Source of the DNA: Kitasatospora sp. MAA4
GTDB taxonomy: Bacteria; Actinomycetota; Actinomycetes; Streptomycetales; Streptomycetaceae
Assembly: GCF_029893355.1 (NCBI RefSeq)
Contig: NZ_JARZAI010000004.1
Span: 248,001 to 312,000 of the forward strand
Reading direction: 5' to 3'
Length of the DNA stretch: 64,000 nucleotides
Every line of letters begins with the position of its first letter. Positions within the stretch are counted from its first letter, which is position 1. The notes below the pieces were generated by a model. The model made no database searches. It saw nothing but the letters and a program-made list of their open reading frames with translations, and was not told the origin of the DNA. The position numbers were made by a program, and so were the translations under genes. Below are positions 17,250 to 25,848 of the stretch, one piece after another.

Positions 17250-17606
17250 ATGAGTGCACGCATGCACCTATCAGGTGCACACCCCTCGCAGGAGCGAGAC
17301 GAGGGCGCGCGGCTGGCCATGGCCGCGGAGATCCTCGGTCTGCTCGCCGACCGCACCCGGCTGGGCCTGCTGCGCCGGCTGGCCGAGGGCGAGGCCGACG
17401 TCACGACGCTCACCGAGGCCTCCGGCGTGGCCCGCCCCTCGGTCAGCCAGCACCTGGCCCGGCTGCGGCTGGCCGGCCTGGTCACCACCCGAAAGGAGGG
17501 CCGCCGAGTGGTCTACGCCCTGCGGCACGGGCACCTGCGGCGCCTGGTGGACGAGGCACTGAACGTCGCCGACCACCAGCTGCGCCATCTGCCGCCGCAC
17601 GACTGA
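17250..17606 (+). CDS. ArsR/SmtB-family metal-responsive repressor
   Basis: Winged-helix repressor of about 118 residues: AAEILGLLADRTRLGLLRRL, VARPSVSQHLARLRLAGLV as recognition helix and GRRVVYALRHGHLRRLVDEA as wing and alpha-5 region. The C-terminus NVADHQLRHLPPHD carries several histidines and an aspartate, consistent with a C-terminal (alpha-5) zinc site as in CzrA/SmtB. Starts at 17244 (GTG), 17250 (ATG) or 17262 (ATG) are possible; a 7-3-7 inverted repeat at 17263-17279 overlaps this zone. It most likely derepresses the divergent CDF exporter when metal is in excess. Confidence 0.9.
   Translation: MSARMHLSGAHPSQERDEGARLAMAAEILGLLADRTRLGLLRRLAEGEADVTTLTEASGVARPSVSQHLARLRLAGLVTTRKEGRRVVYALRHGHLRRLVDEALNVADHQLRHLPPHD
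17263..17279. promoter_or_regulatory. Inverted repeat overlapping the ArsR start
   Basis: TGCACCT-ATC-AGGTGCA is a perfect 7-3-7 palindrome at the 5' end of the repressor gene, with TGCGT/ACGCA half-sites just upstream (17245-17262). It lies between the divergent starts and suits binding by a dimeric ArsR protein. If it is the operator, translation may begin later than annotated. Confidence 0.5.
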
Positions 17607-17626
17607 GGGCGCAACCGCCGGGTCCG

Positions 17627-18349
17627 TCAGGTGAAGTCCAGGCCGGCGATGTTGCCGGACAGGGTCTGGGCGTGTCCCTGGACGGTGTCGGCGTGCTGGA
17701 GGAAGACCGCTGCGTGGGCGCGCAGTTCGTCCGGGTGGATCCGGAAGCCGCTGCCGGGACCGCCGCCCGCCGCGTCCAGGGTGTCCTCCAGGGCCGCGTA
17801 GCTCAGGCCCGCGACCGCCTTCTCGATCACTCCCAGCAGCGGGGTCAGCGCGGCCTCCACCACCTGGCCGATGATGTACTGGACCAGCTGCTGCTCCAGC
17901 ACCTCGACCAGCTTCTCGGCGCCCTCGATGATCAGCGGGACGGCGGCCTCGGAGAGCCCGAAGGTGAACACCGCGGCGGCCTGGTCGGCGACGAACGCGG
18001 CCGCCATCGCGACCAGTTCACCGATCGTCTCCACCTTCAGGCCCACGATGAAGTCGGCCGCCGCGTCCAGCGCGGTGGCCAGCGCGTGGCAGGTGGTCAG
18101 CAGGTCGGTCATGTGGCTCTGCGACAGATGGGCCCACTTGGAGACCAGCAGCTCGTAGGAGTTGGCCTGGTAGGAGTCGCCCATCGCCTTGATGGTGCTG
18201 GACGCCTGCTGATGGGTGTCGTCGATGTTGTTGGCGAAGTCCCGTACGTGCGAGGCGAACTCCCGCACCTTGTCCTCGTTCACCTGCGGCCAGTTGACGC
18301 CGATGGCCATGAGGAAGTCGACCACCGGGCCCGGCAGTTCGATCGCCAT
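17627..18349 (-). CDS. WXG100-like (ESX/T7SS-associated) helical protein
   Basis: Protein of 240 residues beginning LPGPVVDFLMAIGVNWPQVN, the opening typical of WXG100-like domains found at the N-terminus of actinobacterial type VII-secreted toxins (CpnT-like). It is almost wholly helical, with a hydrophobic hairpin-like stretch FVADQAAAVFTFGLSEAAVP at about 115-135, and ends in a second short helical pair. It probably forms a coiled hairpin that targets or chaperones an exported partner. It is the third gene after the RHS toxin on the same strand, which suggests that partner is the RHS protein. Confidence 0.8.
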   Translation of the reverse strand: MAIELPGPVVDFLMAIGVNWPQVNEDKVREFASHVRDFANNIDDTHQQASSTIKAMGDSYQANSYELLVSKWAHLSQSHMTDLLTTCHALATALDAAADFIVGLKVETIGELVAMAAAFVADQAAAVFTFGLSEAAVPLIIEGAEKLVEVLEQQLVQYIIGQVVEAALTPLLGVIEKAVAGLSYAALEDTLDAAGGGPGSGFRIHPDELRAHAAVFLQHADTVQGHAQTLSGNIAGLDFT

Positions 18350-18409
18350 GCGCTACCCCCTTGTATCCTTCTCGTCCACCCCCCGTGGAAAAAGTCGGGC
18401 GCCCGGCCC

Positions 18410-19144
18410 TCAGGTGAGCGCGGCCTGCGCGAAGCGCAGCAGTGCGTCGCGGTCCAGCTCGCGTCGCCCGCCGTCGCCGCTCAGCACGAGACCGTCGGCC
18501 CACTCGGCCCGCCACACCTGGTGGCGGTAGTTCTCGAACTCCACGAACGCACCCTGCACCCCGTCCAGCAGGGACAGTTCACGCAGCAGCACGTCCGGTG
18601 TGGTCAACCCGCGGGCCGGCCCGATGCTTCCCGCCTTGGTGCGCGGGTTGTCGAAGCGCATCTTCAGGAACGGCAGGGGCACCCGGTCAAGGCTGGTCGC
18701 CCGCAGGCCCTGCGGGTGCGAGACCTGGGACAGCGCCTCCTCGTCGGTCTCGGTGCCGGAGAACTCGTAGTGCCAGCCCGGGAAGACGCCGTACGTGAGC
18801 GCGTGCAACTCGGCGTTGTCGCGGGCGTGGTAGGTGTGCGCGCGGGGCGCGGCCACCGCGGCGGTGTCGAAGTCGTAGCCGGCCGCGGCGAAGCCGGACA
18901 GCGCGATCAGCGGGCGCGGGTCGCCGAGCACCTGGTCGGTGCGGTCCCGGGCGTACGCCAGCAGGCCGGCCACCAACTCCGCGTCGTAGGGCCCGTTCGT
19001 GGTCACCTGGAAGGCGTGCTTGCCGTCCGCCGCCAGCGCCGCGACGAAGTGGAAGCGCGGGGTCGGCGACCAGTGCCAGGCCTCGGGCAGGCCGGGGAAG
19101 GGCGCGGCGCCGGGCAGGCCGGACAGGGTGGCGATCAGGTCCAT
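18410..19144 (-). CDS. Unrecognised protein, putative RHS immunity partner
   Basis: Soluble protein of 244 residues with no signal peptide or membrane segment. Visible segments are RFHFVAALAADGKHAFQVTT, LIALSGFAAAGYDFDTA, VFPGWHYEFSGTETDEEAL and GAFVEFENYRHQVWRAEWAD. The family is not recognised. It begins 51 bases downstream of the RHS toxin stop on the same strand, the usual position of the cognate immunity gene in polymorphic toxin loci; this is the only basis for the functional call. It could instead be a secretion accessory of the WXG100-like protein that follows. Confidence 0.6.
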   Translation of the reverse strand: MDLIATLSGLPGAAPFPGLPEAWHWSPTPRFHFVAALAADGKHAFQVTTNGPYDAELVAGLLAYARDRTDQVLGDPRPLIALSGFAAAGYDFDTAAVAAPRAHTYHARDNAELHALTYGVFPGWHYEFSGTETDEEALSQVSHPQGLRATSLDRVPLPFLKMRFDNPRTKAGSIGPARGLTTPDVLLRELSLLDGVQGAFVEFENYRHQVWRAEWADGLVLSGDGGRRELDRDALLRFAQAALT

Positions 19145-19194
19145 GGGTGCGGGCTCCAGGTGGTACGGCGGCGCGGCAGGGGTCTTACAGCAGG

Positions 19195-22100
19195 TCAGGT
19201 CCGACTGTAGTTCGGGCCGGTGTCCTGGCGGTAGCGCTGGGTCATCCGGCCACCGCCGGCCGAGTTCTGACCCCCGTCCATCACTTCCAGATTAGCGGTG
19301 TTGTTGTAGTAGTCGTTGCGCGCCGCACGGTCGGTGTTGTAGCCGGTGGTGTTCCAGTGGTTGACCACCGGGTTCACATGCTCGTACGTGACGTTGTTGT
19401 AGGGCACGACCTGGCCGTTGGCGTCGCGCCAGGTCAGCTGGCTCTCGGGGATCGGGACGCCGTTGGCGTCCACCGGGTGCGCGGTGTTCTGGGCGACGCC
19501 CTCGTCCGTCCAGTGCTGGATCATGTGGTTGTGGGTCGGCACCCGGTAGCCGCTCGGGTACTCGCTCCTGCGGTTGTGGGCGGGCGGCACCGCGTTCGGG
19601 TTGGCCATGAACTGCCCCTGCGCGTTGCGCAGCATCAGGCCGAGCGGGTCGCAGGCCAGCAGCGGGTTGCCGGCGTAGCCGTAGGCGTCCGGCGAGGGGG
19701 AAAGGCCCAGCGGGTCGACCGTCAGGTAGCGGGCGGCGGCCGGGTCGTAGTAGCGGTGCACGTTGTAGTGCAGGCGGGACTCGGGGTCGTAGTACTGGCC
19801 GGGGAAGCGCAGCGGGGTGTCGGTGGCCTGCCGCCCGGCGGCGATCGGCACGCCCCAGATGGTGGCGCGCTGCTCCCAGGCCGTCGAGCCGTCCGGGGCG
19901 AGCAGTTGGACGGGGGTGCCGACCAGGTCGGTGACGATGGCGAAGAAGCGCTCGTCCACCTCCTGCTGGTCGTCGGCTCCCGTGGCCAGCCGCTCGCGCT
20001 GCGCGATCGGGTGCAGGCCCTGGTACTCCCAGCTCAGCGTGTACGGCCCCGGCAGCTGCGGGCTGTGCGCGGTCTGCTCGATCAGGGTCTGCTCGTGCCA
20101 ACTGAAAGAGGTCCACTGAAGGACCGTCAGTTCGCCGTCCACCTCGATCAGTTGCTGCTTGGCGATGCGGCGGCCCAGCGGGTCGTAGCGGTAGTGCCAG
20201 TGCGCGCCGTCGGGCGTGACGACGTCGGTCAGACGGTCCTCGGCGTCCCAGCTGTAGCGCCAGGTCCTGGTCTGCCCGGACAGGGTGCGCTGGCGGCGGC
20301 CGATGACCCGGCCCTCGGCGTCGTACCGGTAGTCGATCCGGCCGGCCCGGTGCAGGCGGGCGCCCTGGTAGGCGCGCTCGCCCTGGGCCGCCGTCTCGCG
20401 CTGCCCGGGCCAGGCGGCGTCGGCGAGGTGGCCGGCGGCGTCGTAGGCGTAGCTTTCGGTCCAGTCGGCCGCCCGCACGGCGGTCACCCGGCCGGCCCGG
20501 TCCAGCTCGATGCCGGTGTGCTCGGTCGAGCCGTCCGCCGCCCGGTCGGTGATGCCGGTCAGGCCGCCGTCGCCGGCGTAGCTGTAGGCGCGGTGCAGCA
20601 GGTCGGCGCCGCCGACCGTGGTGGTCCGGCCGGTCTGGCGGCCGGCGGCGTCCCAGCCGAAGCCCAGGGCCAGGTCCGGTCCGAAGCTGCGGCCGGTCTC
20701 GCGGCCCAGCGCGTCGTGCTCGAACCCGATCAGGTGGTCGTCGGCGGTGAGCGACTGCGGGTTGCCGACCGCGTCGTACGTCCAGCGGCTCACGCTGCCG
20801 GACGGTGTGCGGCGGCTGACCCGGCGGCCCAGCTCGTCGTAGCCGATGCTGACGGTGCGTCCGTCGACGGTCTCGGCGAGCAGGCGGCCCACCGGGTCGT
20901 AGCGGCGGGTCAGTTCGCAGTCCGCGGTGCGGGCGGCGACCAGGCGGTTCGCCGGGTCGTACGCGTAGTCGGTGGTCGCGCCGCCGACGGTCTTGCTCGC
21001 CAGCCGTCCGAGCGGGTCGTACGTGAAGTCGACCCGCTGGCCGGCGCCGTTCTCCCGCTGGAGGACCTGGTTCGCGTCGCTGTAGCGGTAGTTGACGGTG
21101 CGGCCGTCGAAGTCCTGCTCCGAGGCCAGTCGGCCGGCCTCGTCGTAGCGGTAACTCCAGCTCAGGCCCTGCGGGTTGGTGACCTCGGCGAGTTGGAGCA
21201 GGCGGTCGTGGCGGAAGCGGTAGTGCGCGCCGTCCGGGTCGGTGCGGGCGGTGAGCAGGTGGAAGTGGGTGTACTCCAGGGTGGTGACGCCGCCCTCGGC
21301 GTCGGTGTGGGTGAGGTTGTTGCCCTCGGCGTCGTAGGTCCACCACTCGGTGCCGCCGCCGGTCAGCGTGCGGGAGAGCGGATATCCCTCCACCGTCCAG
21401 CCGAACCGGACGGTGGTGCCCAGCGGGTCGGTGGCGGCGGCCGGCCGGCCGAAGGCGTCGCGTTGCAGGACGCTGCGGGCGCCGAGCGCGTCCACGCTCT
21501 CGATCGGCAGTCCGGCCGGGTCGCAGGTGATCCGGGTGGTGTGGCCGAGCGCGTCGGTCACCCCGGTCAGCCGGCCCGCCTCGTCGTAGCCGAAGCGGGT
21601 GGTGACGCCGGCCCGGTCGGTCACCTCGGTGCGGTTGCCGCGCTCGTCGTACGCCTGCCGCCAGCTCAGGCCCTCGGGCGTCTGGATCTCGACCGGCCGG
21701 CGCAGCGCGTTGTAGCCGATCAGCAGGCTGCTGCCGTCCGGGCGGTCCACCCGCACCACGTCGCCGAGTTCGTTGCGGGTCAGCCGGGTGCTGTGGCCGA
21801 GCTGGTCGGTGTAGCGCAGCAGCCGGTTGTAGCGGTCGTGCTGGACCCGGACGCTGTGGCCGAGCGGGTCGGTGATCCGGCTGAGGTGCTGGTGCTCGTC
21901 GTAGTGGTACTCGGTGCGGCCGCCGTGGCTGTCGGTGACCGTGTTGACCCGGCGCTCCGGGTCGTAGGCGATGGTGACGGAGAGCGCGCCGGACGGGCCG
22001 TGGCCGCGCACCACCCGGCCCACGGCGTCGTACTCGTAGGAGTAGCGGTGGCCGGTGCGGTCGGTCCAGGAGGTGATCCGGTCCTGGCCGTCGTAGGCGT

Positions 22101-23139
22101 AGACCAGTGGCAGGCCCGAGGAGTTGACGTGGTCGGTGAGCCGGCCGCGGGCGTCGTAGGCGAAGGTGACGACGGTGGTGCCGAGCCCGCCGGCGCTGCC
22201 GTCCAGCAGGCGCAGGCCCTCGATCCGCGGGCCCGCGGCGGTGCGCACGAGGTCGATCGCCACCCGCCGGCCGCTGCTGTGCCGCAGCTCGACGGGCAGC
22301 CGGTCGTCGTCGCGGACGAAGTCCAGCCGGTGGCCGTTGCGTTCGGTCAGCGCGGTGAGCGGGCGCACGGTGCGGCCGGCGCGCCTGGCGGCAGGGGTGT
22401 CGTCCGGGGTGCCGGTGGCGGCGAAGTGGCGGGTCCAGCCGGTCTCCGGGTCGTGGATCCGGATGACGTCGTCGGTGTGGTCCCAGGTCAGCGGCCAGCG
22501 GGCGCCCTCCTGGGGCAGCACCTGTTGGCCCGGCTGGGCGGGCACCGGGTAGTGCAGCAGCTGGCCGTCGTCGCCCGCGAAGTGGATGCCCTCCAGGTCC
22601 ACCTGGACCCGCTGGGTGAGGGTGCCCGACCAGCCCGGCCCGAACAGGGTGCCCCCCTGGTAGCCGGACGCGTAGGCGCGGCGCAGCAGGATCGGCAGCA
22701 GTCCGGCGATGTCGAGGTCGGTCGCCGAGGTGATCACCTGGCCGGAGACCAGGTCGACCGGGTCGGTGCCGCCGGTCTCGGTGCCCTCGTTGCCGTCCGA
22801 GCGCTGCCCGCCGCGCGGGCCGCCCCCACTGAGGTCGGGCTCGAAGTCGTCCCGGACGGCGTTGGTGGGGCCGCCGGGGGGAGTGTCCGGGTTGCCGGCG
22901 GGCGGGTGCTCGTCGGGGTGCGGGTCGGGCACCGAGCCCTTGCCCGGCTCGCCCTTGCCGGTCCCGTTGAGGTGGTCGACGACCCCGGACTCGTGCTCGG
23001 CCGTGCGGTCGGCGACGCTGGTGGCCTTGCCGTGGGTGTCCTTGAGGATCTTCTGGTAGGAGCCCCCGAAGTCCTCGGCCAGGCCCTGCCCGGCCTTGGT
23101 CGCGACGTGCTCCAGCGCCTCGGTTATCTGACGACCCAT
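19195..23139 (-). CDS. RHS/YD-repeat polymorphic toxin
   Basis: Large protein of 1314 residues. Residues 1-140 include a helical start (RQITEALEHVATKAGQGLAE) and a Pro/Gly-rich linker. About 150-200 is a DUF6531-like entry domain (DPVDLVSGQVITSATDLDIA). From 250 to about 1170 run dozens of YD repeats (xxYxYDxxGRL) that build the RHS cocoon. The core ends RYLTVDPLGLSPSPDAYG...NPLLACDPLGL. The last 130 residues are the variable toxin tip; NVTYEHVNPVVNHWN and NNTANLEVMDGGQNSAGGG resemble an HNH/endonuclease VII fold, so DNase activity is suggested. ATG 23139 has a GGGGAGC site. The following gene is its probable immunity protein. Confidence 0.92.
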   Translation of the reverse strand: MGRQITEALEHVATKAGQGLAEDFGGSYQKILKDTHGKATSVADRTAEHESGVVDHLNGTGKGEPGKGSVPDPHPDEHPPAGNPDTPPGGPTNAVRDDFEPDLSGGGPRGGQRSDGNEGTETGGTDPVDLVSGQVITSATDLDIAGLLPILLRRAYASGYQGGTLFGPGWSGTLTQRVQVDLEGIHFAGDDGQLLHYPVPAQPGQQVLPQEGARWPLTWDHTDDVIRIHDPETGWTRHFAATGTPDDTPAARRAGRTVRPLTALTERNGHRLDFVRDDDRLPVELRHSSGRRVAIDLVRTAAGPRIEGLRLLDGSAGGLGTTVVTFAYDARGRLTDHVNSSGLPLVYAYDGQDRITSWTDRTGHRYSYEYDAVGRVVRGHGPSGALSVTIAYDPERRVNTVTDSHGGRTEYHYDEHQHLSRITDPLGHSVRVQHDRYNRLLRYTDQLGHSTRLTRNELGDVVRVDRPDGSSLLIGYNALRRPVEIQTPEGLSWRQAYDERGNRTEVTDRAGVTTRFGYDEAGRLTGVTDALGHTTRITCDPAGLPIESVDALGARSVLQRDAFGRPAAATDPLGTTVRFGWTVEGYPLSRTLTGGGTEWWTYDAEGNNLTHTDAEGGVTTLEYTHFHLLTARTDPDGAHYRFRHDRLLQLAEVTNPQGLSWSYRYDEAGRLASEQDFDGRTVNYRYSDANQVLQRENGAGQRVDFTYDPLGRLASKTVGGATTDYAYDPANRLVAARTADCELTRRYDPVGRLLAETVDGRTVSIGYDELGRRVSRRTPSGSVSRWTYDAVGNPQSLTADDHLIGFEHDALGRETGRSFGPDLALGFGWDAAGRQTGRTTTVGGADLLHRAYSYAGDGGLTGITDRAADGSTEHTGIELDRAGRVTAVRAADWTESYAYDAAGHLADAAWPGQRETAAQGERAYQGARLHRAGRIDYRYDAEGRVIGRRQRTLSGQTRTWRYSWDAEDRLTDVVTPDGAHWHYRYDPLGRRIAKQQLIEVDGELTVLQWTSFSWHEQTLIEQTAHSPQLPGPYTLSWEYQGLHPIAQRERLATGADDQQEVDERFFAIVTDLVGTPVQLLAPDGSTAWEQRATIWGVPIAAGRQATDTPLRFPGQYYDPESRLHYNVHRYYDPAAARYLTVDPLGLSPSPDAYGYAGNPLLACDPLGLMLRNAQGQFMANPNAVPPAHNRRSEYPSGYRVPTHNHMIQHWTDEGVAQNTAHPVDANGVPIPESQLTWRDANGQVVPYNNVTYEHVNPVVNHWNTTGYNTDRAARNDYYNNTANLEVMDGGQNSAGGGRMTQRYRQDTGPNYSRT

Positions 23140-23267
23140 CGAACGCTCCCCTTGAATCCCCAGGCCGCTCAGTTGCTTTGACGGCCTGACGGGACACGCT
23201 AGCAAGCTCTTGCGCAAGGACAGAAGGGGGTACACCGGTCAGGCGCCGCCAAATCCCCCATCAGATG

Positions 23268-23304
23268 AGGTCTAGACCTGAATGGTCCAGACCCTTGACG
23301 GTCC
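23268..23304 (+). promoter_or_regulatory. Tandem DasR-like boxes (dre) and promoter
   Basis: AGGTCTAGACCT (23268-23279) is a perfect 12-bp palindrome and TGGTCCAGACCC (23283-23294) a near copy, with a third half-site GGTCCAACC from 23300. They match the core of the DasR-responsive element (GGTCTAGACC) and the direct repeats in streptomycete chitinase promoters. A TTGACG -35-like hexamer lies at 23295-23300. The boxes are 65-100 bases upstream of the secreted protein start at 23370. Confidence 0.65.
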
Positions 23305-23369
23305 AACCGGGGGCTGTCACCTTACGGGTGTTCGCTCGTTCGCTCGCGACCGAAGGGGATCGATCCACC

Positions 23370-24083
23370 ATGCAACCGCACTCCACCAGACGGGGATTGG
23401 GCGCCGGACTCGCCACCGTCCTGCTGCTCGCCGGTGTCGCCGCCTTCGCCGGCGGCAGCACGGCCGTCGCCGACCCGAACACGACCACCGCGGTCAGCGC
23501 CGGGCCCGCCGGCTACACCCAGGCGGTACCCACTGGGCAGCCGTCGCAGTACGACCTCCCGCTGGAGCGCTGCGCCAACGGGGTCAACTACCCGATCAGC
23601 GGCGCCAACCCGGTCCTCAGCGAGCCGCTGACCACCCAGTTCGCCAGCAACGTCGGGCTGTCGGAGTACGTCACCTTCAGCGGCAACCAGTACTACGGCG
23701 ACTGGCAGTTCGTCTTCACCAACACCTCCTCCGAAGTGCTGTCCACGGACTGCGCGGTGCTGGTCTTCCGTGCACCCTCCGGCTCCGACAACCACGGCTA
23801 CACCAGCACCCAGCAGTACGGCCACCCCCAGCAGGACTACCTGGAGGTGCCGCGCGGCGACGGGACGTCCTTCTACATCGCCCGGCTCGACTTCCACGAC
23901 GTGCCGCTGGCGCAGCGCCAGATCGTACCCGGACAGTCCTTCAGCTACTCGCTCGGGGGCATCCCGAACCCCGCGATCACGCTCACCCAGATCCGTGACT
24001 CGCTGAAGTTCACCGCCGACCTCGACCTGACGGCCAACCAGGCACTGGTCGAGCACTACGGCACCAACCGGCTGACCAACTAG
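23370..24083 (+). CDS. Secreted protein behind DasR-like boxes
   Basis: Exported protein of 237 residues. A Sec signal peptide (LGAGLATVLLLAGVAAFAGG, cleavage near AVADPNT) is followed by a mature beta-rich domain with two cysteines (LERCANGVNY and STDCAVLVF) probably disulfide-bonded, and aromatic-rich segments (FSGNQYYGDWQFVFTN) of the sort seen in carbohydrate-binding folds. The family is not recognised. Control by DasR-like boxes suggests a role in chitin or N-acetylglucosamine use, for instance as a binding protein, but no catalytic motif is visible. The start ATG has AAGGGGA about ten bases upstream. Confidence 0.75.
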   Translation: MQPHSTRRGLGAGLATVLLLAGVAAFAGGSTAVADPNTTTAVSAGPAGYTQAVPTGQPSQYDLPLERCANGVNYPISGANPVLSEPLTTQFASNVGLSEYVTFSGNQYYGDWQFVFTNTSSEVLSTDCAVLVFRAPSGSDNHGYTSTQQYGHPQQDYLEVPRGDGTSFYIARLDFHDVPLAQRQIVPGQSFSYSLGGIPNPAITLTQIRDSLKFTADLDLTANQALVEHYGTNRLTN

Positions 24084-24098
24084 GAACGGAGTGGGCCG

Positions 24099-24581
24099 TT
24101 GCGCCGCGAACCGAACCGGCGGGCCGCCGCCGTCCTGATGCTCGCGCTCCTCACGGCGGCCACCGGGTGCTCCGGTGCGCCGCGGCCCAGCGGTCCCACC
24201 CCACCGCCGCCACCCCAGTCGCTGCAGGCCGACTCGGTCGCCTCCGAGGAGTTCGGGCTGCTGGCCGGCGGCGGTTGGGCCCAGGCCTGGACGCTGTGGA
24301 CCGACCAGGCGCAACAGGCCATCGCCCAGGCCGACTTCGTCCGCCTCAACACCGAGTGCCGACCGCTGATCGGCGTCCCCTATGTGATCGACCGCACCAC
24401 GGGCCTCGATCCGAGCACCGTCCGGATCGACTGGCACCACGGCGCCACCACGGGCAGCAACACCCTGGTCCACCAGGGCGGACGGTGGCGGTTCACCCCC
24501 GACCCCGGCGCGCTGGCCGACTACCGGCTCGGCGTCGAGCCGCTGGTCCAGAAGAGACGGGCCGCCGGCGCATGCCACTGA
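24099..24581 (+). CDS. Small lipoprotein of unknown function
   Basis: Lipoprotein of 160 residues: signal AAAVLMLALLTAATGCSGAP with lipobox Cys, then a Pro-rich spacer, then a compact domain (GLLAGGGWAQAWTLWTDQAQ, RPLIGVPYVIDRTTGLD, NTLVHQGGRWRFTPDPGALA) reminiscent of NTF2-like folds. It starts at TTG 24099 with GGAG upstream, 15 bases after the secreted-protein gene, and its end overlaps the CopC-CopD start by ten bases, so it is translationally coupled to that gene. It may be an outer-face accessory of the copper protein. Confidence 0.75.
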   Translation: MRREPNRRAAAVLMLALLTAATGCSGAPRPSGPTPPPPPQSLQADSVASEEFGLLAGGGWAQAWTLWTDQAQQAIAQADFVRLNTECRPLIGVPYVIDRTTGLDPSTVRIDWHHGATTGSNTLVHQGGRWRFTPDPGALADYRLGVEPLVQKRRAAGACH

Positions 24582-25843
24582 CCTCGACGCCCGCGCCGCT
24601 GCGCCGCCTCGCCACCGCCTGCGCCCTGACGCTCGGCGCGCTGCTGACCCTGCTCGCCCTGGCCGGCCCGGCCGCGGCGCACGCGGACCTGCTCTCCTCC
24701 TCACCGGCGAACGGCGCCGTCGTCCCCGCGGAGCCGCCGCAGGTCACGCTCGTCTTCTCCGAGGAGGTGACGCTGCGGCTGAGTTCCGTCAAGGTGATCG
24801 GACCCGACGGCCGCCGGGTCGACGGCGGAACGCTGCGGGCGGCGGGATCCGAGGGCGACGGCATCGCCGTCGAGCTCGCCGGCCGCCCCCAGCACGGCAC
24901 CTTCGTCCTCGACTGGCTGGCCACCGCGGCCGACGACGGGCACGCCACCTCCGGCACGCTCACCTTCTCGGTGGGCGCGCCCAGCCGGACGGCGGCGTCC
25001 GGCCACTTCGGCGCGCCCGACCGGGTGACCGACGCGGTCCTCGACCTGGCCGTCTGGCTGGGCCTGGCCGGGCTCGCCCTGCTGGTCGGCTGCACGGCCG
25101 TCCGCCTGCACTGCCTCCCGTCCACCGCCGGCCCGGAGTGGGCGGCCGACCTGCACCGGCCCGTCGTGCTCGGCTGGACGGCGGTGCTCGGCGGGGCGCT
25201 GGTCCAGCTCTTCGTCCAGGGACCCGCCACCCAGGGCGACTCCCTCGCGCACACCGCCGACCGGTCGCTGCTGGCCGCCACCCTCTCCACCCACGCAGGA
25301 CACGCGCTGGCCGCCCGGATCGTCCTGCTGGCCCTGGTCGCGGCAGTCGGCGAACCGCTCCTTCGCCGGTCCGCCGGCACCGCCGCGGCGGTGCTGCTGA
25401 CCCTCGCCCTCGCCGCCACCTGGGCCGAGACCAGCCACGCGTCGAGCGGGACGCTGGTGCCGCTCGCGCTGGTGGCCACGACGCTGCACGTCAGCGCGAT
25501 GGCCGTGTGGGGCGGCGGGCTGGTCGCCGTCGTCGTCCTTCGGGGCCACCGGAGCGTCGTGGCGCGCTTCTCCCGCCTGGCGCTGGGCTCGGTGCTGGTG
25601 CTGGCCGCCACCGGGCTGTACCAGGCGTTCCGCGAGGTGGGCAGCGTGGGCGCGCTGACCGGCACGCCGTACGGCAGGCTCCTGCTGATCAAGACGGCCG
25701 TGTTCGCCCTGGTCCTCGCCGTCGCCGCCGCCGCGCACACCCGGTTGGCGCTTCGGCGCGGCGTCCTGCTGGAACTCGCCGGAGTCAGCGTCGTCCTGCT
25801 CGTCACCGTCCTGCTGATCGGCACGGCCCCGGCGCACGGGTGA
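24572..25843 (+). CDS. CopC-CopD fusion, copper-handling membrane protein
   Basis: Protein of 423 residues. A signal peptide ends at GPAAAHADLLSSSPANGAVV; processing would expose a histidine close to the new N-terminus, as in the copper site of CopC. The CopC beta-barrel runs to about residue 130 (VTLVFSEEVTLRLSSVKVIG, ADDGHATSGTLTFSVG). The rest is a CopD domain of about eight membrane helices (LDLAVWLGLAGLALLVGCTA, STHAGHALAARIVLLALVAA), with histidines in the helices. It likely moves or buffers copper across the membrane for cuproenzymes. It is coupled to the upstream lipoprotein and followed by a convergent LysR gene. Confidence 0.92.
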   Translation: MPLTSTPAPLRRLATACALTLGALLTLLALAGPAAAHADLLSSSPANGAVVPAEPPQVTLVFSEEVTLRLSSVKVIGPDGRRVDGGTLRAAGSEGDGIAVELAGRPQHGTFVLDWLATAADDGHATSGTLTFSVGAPSRTAASGHFGAPDRVTDAVLDLAVWLGLAGLALLVGCTAVRLHCLPSTAGPEWAADLHRPVVLGWTAVLGGALVQLFVQGPATQGDSLAHTADRSLLAATLSTHAGHALAARIVLLALVAAVGEPLLRRSAGTAAAVLLTLALAATWAETSHASSGTLVPLALVATTLHVSAMAVWGGGLVAVVVLRGHRSVVARFSRLALGSVLVLAATGLYQAFREVGSVGALTGTPYGRLLLIKTAVFALVLAVAAAAHTRLALRRGVLLELAGVSVVLLVTVLLIGTAPAHG

Positions 25844-25848
25844 GAGGT

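Noticed and set aside
19147..23181. Open frame of over 1300 codons on the plus strand opposite the RHS gene
   Set aside because: It is antisense to YD repeats, has valine/glycine-rich pseudo-repeats mirroring them, no ribosome site and no known domain. The minus-strand frame has the RHS landmarks.
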